Shown piece by piece: positions 61,952 through 64,000 of a DNA stretch of 64,000 bases; position 1 is the first letter of the stretch, and the number at the start of each line of letters is the position of its first letter. Origin of the DNA: Parapedobacter tibetensis (GTDB lineage Bacteria > Bacteroidota > Bacteroidia > Sphingobacteriales > Sphingobacteriaceae); assembly GCF_024643205.1 (NCBI RefSeq), contig NZ_JAMKQJ010000013.1:1-64000 (forward strand), in the 5' to 3' direction. The notes below the pieces were generated by a model, which saw only the letters and a program-made list of their open reading frames with translations, was not told the DNA's origin and did not search any database. Made by a program: the position numbers and the translations under genes.

Positions 61952-64000
61952 TTAATCGGTAATCGATTTCACGAACCAATTGCCGTGAGGCAGGTGGATT
62001 TGCGGATGCCGGTCGAAATCATGTTGGTTTCCATTAACGATAACTTCGCGGTGTTTTCCAGCAGGTAATTGAAGAATTGCGGTAGCACCTTCGGGTACCG
62101 TGAGCTCCATATTGAGTGTATCTTGATTTCGATTAAAACTTGCTTTAATCATCCCCCGAACACTTGCCACCGCTGCTGAAGCCTGCGTGATCGCCCCTAG
62201 CTGCGGAGCCACGAGGAATGTCTTATATCCTGGCTCCAAAGGCCTTATACCACATAAATAGCTCGATAAGATCGTCAGCCCTCCTCCACTCCATGCATGG
62301 TTGACCGTTCCACCGCCAAATCCCTCTCCGCCGATGCCCCAACCTTCAAACAATGTGCTGAAGTACTCGTTATTGACCATCATGGAGAAGCGTTTTTCAT
62401 GGCGGACATTGGCTTCTTCCGGAAAACCCATCTGGTACATGGCCTCATAAACATATTTTTCCATATAGGGGCTGGCATGCTCCTCCGTTGCGAAAACGTC
62501 CATGATTGCCGGAGATTTACTGGAATCCGCCACACCAGAAACCACTGCCAATGCATGCACCCGGTCATCCGTCTTACCTGTATATTGTGGATCCCGGTAT
62601 GCCTTCCCATTCCAAAATCGCTGATTGAAGGAATGGGCAAACAACCGCATGGCTTGGGCATGTTTTGCCTCATCTTCCTGCAGCCCCAATTCGCCGGCCA
62701 TCAATTGGCTTCCTTTCAACGCCAGGTAATACCATAGGTTAAAAATGGGAAGCATATCCTTGTTGTCACCCCAGTCGCCCCAAAGCCAACCTCCCTCCCT
62801 TATCTTCACCAGTCCACTTTCCTCTTTTTCCCATAGCGCTAAGTAGCGCTGTATGGCCGGATATAGGTCCTCCAAGGCCTGCAAATCACCCGTATGGAGA
62901 TAGTATGTCCATATTCCATAATAGCCGATGCTGGCCAACACTTGGTCCGGCAGTTCTTTGTCCCAATTACCTGCTGGCACTGGGGCATATAGGCTGCTGT
63001 CTTCCCGCTGCCATCCAATCAATTCATATAACCACTTGCGCGCCAAGGCATGTGAAGCGGTATCCAAGGCATAAAAGGCCTCTTCGGCTTCTAACACCGC
63101 ATCACCGGTCCATTGTGCACGCTCCCTATCCGGGCAGTCCATATACGTGTCGCGCATGGTAATATATAGCGTCCGTCGAGCCTTTTCCCATAGTTTATTC
63201 AAGAAGTCGTCACTTGATGAAAAACTTCCTGCAAATTCGGTATCATAGCCTGTCTCTCTATATTTTAGATCCAGCACTTCCACGCCTTCTGGGATGATGT
63301 AGTACATCCAATGGCCATTCAGCCATCCCAGGCTTTCATATTCCTGAACACCTTCCTTGGTAATGTACTCCGCACGAATATTGTCGTCAGATCCATTATA
63401 ATGAACATAATTATCGGTCATCATCACGATTTTTTGCCCAGCCCGTGCCTTTACTCGGAGGTAAGGGGTGAATTGGGCATTATACGGCAATTGACATAGG
63501 ATGGTGTCTCCACGTTGCTGATAGGTTTTAAGATTACCTACGTAGTTTTTTAATCCGAAATCCTTCCATAACGGAATCGGACGTCGTACAAGCTTATTCC
63601 AAGGCAATATGCCTGCGCTGCCGATTTCAATGGCGTTGGGCATCTCCTCCATTTGATTGGGGTCTTTCCAGTCCGCCTGCTCCAGCCGAGCATCATACCC
63701 TATGCTTGATTCAGGTAAGCGATAATTGGGCAACGGCGGTGGTGCAGTTTGGTAAGTCCGCAACGGCTCAGCCCGCCATGAGCTGTCACTCACCAACGAA
63801 ACACCTTCCGCAACGCAATCAAACAACAATCCCGCTTGTCCACTATTCTTATGTGAAAATCCGTCCTTTCCGAAAAACCACAGCTTCACAGCCACGGTAT
63901 TCCGCCCTTTTTGTAGATAAGGGGCAATATCCACCTCATCATAATAGGTATCATACGGGTTAGGGCCTCTTTTCAGCCCGCCTTCAAATACCACCATTTC
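61952..64000 (-). CDS. GH78 alpha-L-rhamnosidase (N-terminus beyond the window)
   Basis: The reading frame is open to the right edge, so the start and N-terminal beta-domains are missing; about 682 residues are visible. GH78 marks: an N-terminal jelly roll (TYYDEVDIAPYLQKGRNTVA, VKLWFFGKDG) and the (alpha/alpha)6 barrel with DCPDRERAQWTGDAVLEAEE near nt 63110-63140, whose glutamate is the expected general acid. FEGWGIGGEGFGGGTVNHAW in the second half carries the probable catalytic base glutamate and the NHAWSGG motif. A C-terminal beta-domain follows (VPEGATAILQLPAGKHREVI). The enzyme releases terminal alpha-L-rhamnose by inversion. With GH106 and rhaM it completes rhamnose release in this region. 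It is separated from PL11 by about 270 bp and is probably the end of another transcript. Confidence 0.94.
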   Translation of the reverse strand, partial: EMVVFEGGLKRGPNPYDTYYDEVDIAPYLQKGRNTVAVKLWFFGKDGFSHKNSGQAGLLFDCVAEGVSLVSDSSWRAEPLRTYQTAPPPLPNYRLPESSIGYDARLEQADWKDPNQMEEMPNAIEIGSAGILPWNKLVRRPIPLWKDFGLKNYVGNLKTYQQRGDTILCQLPYNAQFTPYLRVKARAGQKIVMMTDNYVHYNGSDDNIRAEYITKEGVQEYESLGWLNGHWMYYIIPEGVEVLDLKYRETGYDTEFAGSFSSSDDFLNKLWEKARRTLYITMRDTYMDCPDRERAQWTGDAVLEAEEAFYALDTASHALARKWLYELIGWQREDSSLYAPVPAGNWDKELPDQVLASIGYYGIWTYYLHTGDLQALEDLYPAIQRYLALWEKEESGLVKIREGGWLWGDWGDNKDMLPIFNLWYYLALKGSQLMAGELGLQEDEAKHAQAMRLFAHSFNQRFWNGKAYRDPQYTGKTDDRVHALAVVSGVADSSKSPAIMDVFATEEHASPYMEKYVYEAMYQMGFPEEANVRHEKRFSMMVNNEYFSTLFEGWGIGGEGFGGGTVNHAWSGGGLTILSSYLCGIRPLEPGYKTFLVAPQLGAITQASAAVASVRGMIKASFNRNQDTLNMELTVPEGATAILQLPAGKHREVIVNGNQHDFDRHPQIHLPHGNWFVKSITD

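Overview
The window is about 64 kb from a member of the Bacteroidetes. This is inferred from three SusC/SusD pairs, fasciclin-domain lipoproteins, type IX secretion (T9SS) type B C-terminal domains with PorP/SprF partners, and the absence of strong Shine-Dalgarno sites. The roughly even GC/AT composition and the gene content suggest Sphingobacteriaceae (Parapedobacter-like), but this is only an impression. No rRNA, tRNA, CRISPR, insertion sequence or phage gene was seen.

Left end, plus strand (1-7554): a T9SS surface-protein cassette. It holds the end of a very large adhesin made of about 15 near-identical Ig-like repeats of about 94 residues with a gliding-motility type C-terminal domain, then a PorP/SprF outer-membrane protein, then a PorE-like TPR/beta-propeller/OmpA protein. 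The adhesin gene carries an undetermined base where most of one repeat is missing (618) and an in-frame TAG (2966-2968). A long hairpin (7562-7614) separates this cassette from the convergent remainder.

All the rest (7628-64000) is on the minus strand except one small gene, and it forms a pectin / rhamnogalacturonan-I utilization region. Read in the direction of transcription (right to left) it has five blocks. (1) A GH78 alpha-L-rhamnosidase, cut by the window edge. (2) A PL11 rhamnogalacturonan lyase followed by SusC and SusD. (3) A PL26-like exo-rhamnogalacturonan lyase, GH105, a CE12-like acetylesterase, a second GH105 and a GH43-like beta-propeller enzyme; a plus-strand DUF1961/DUF6250-like gene diverges from PL26. 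(4) A tightly packed nine-gene operon: FAS1, SusC, SusD, FAS1, FAS1, SusC, SusD, a 2,091-residue T9SS-exported pectate lyase with four LamG-like domains, and its own PorP/SprF, ended by an intrinsic terminator at 23174-23200. (5) GH28, GH28, a DUF4450 protein, a six-hairpin glycosidase-like lipoprotein, GH31, L-rhamnose mutarotase (rhaM), GH106 and a GntR-type regulator.

The genes fit one pathway. Secreted and surface lyases (PL1, PL11, PL26) cut homogalacturonan and the rhamnogalacturonan backbone. SusC/D pairs and FAS1 lipoproteins would capture and import the oligosaccharides. CE12 deacetylates them, GH105 enzymes remove the unsaturated uronate left by the lyases, GH28 enzymes remove galacturonate, GH78 and GH106 release rhamnose, and RhaM interconverts rhamnose anomers for catabolism. 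The only regulator visible is the GntR protein at the far end. Candidate operators lie upstream of PL11, of the first FAS1 gene and of the GH28 operon.
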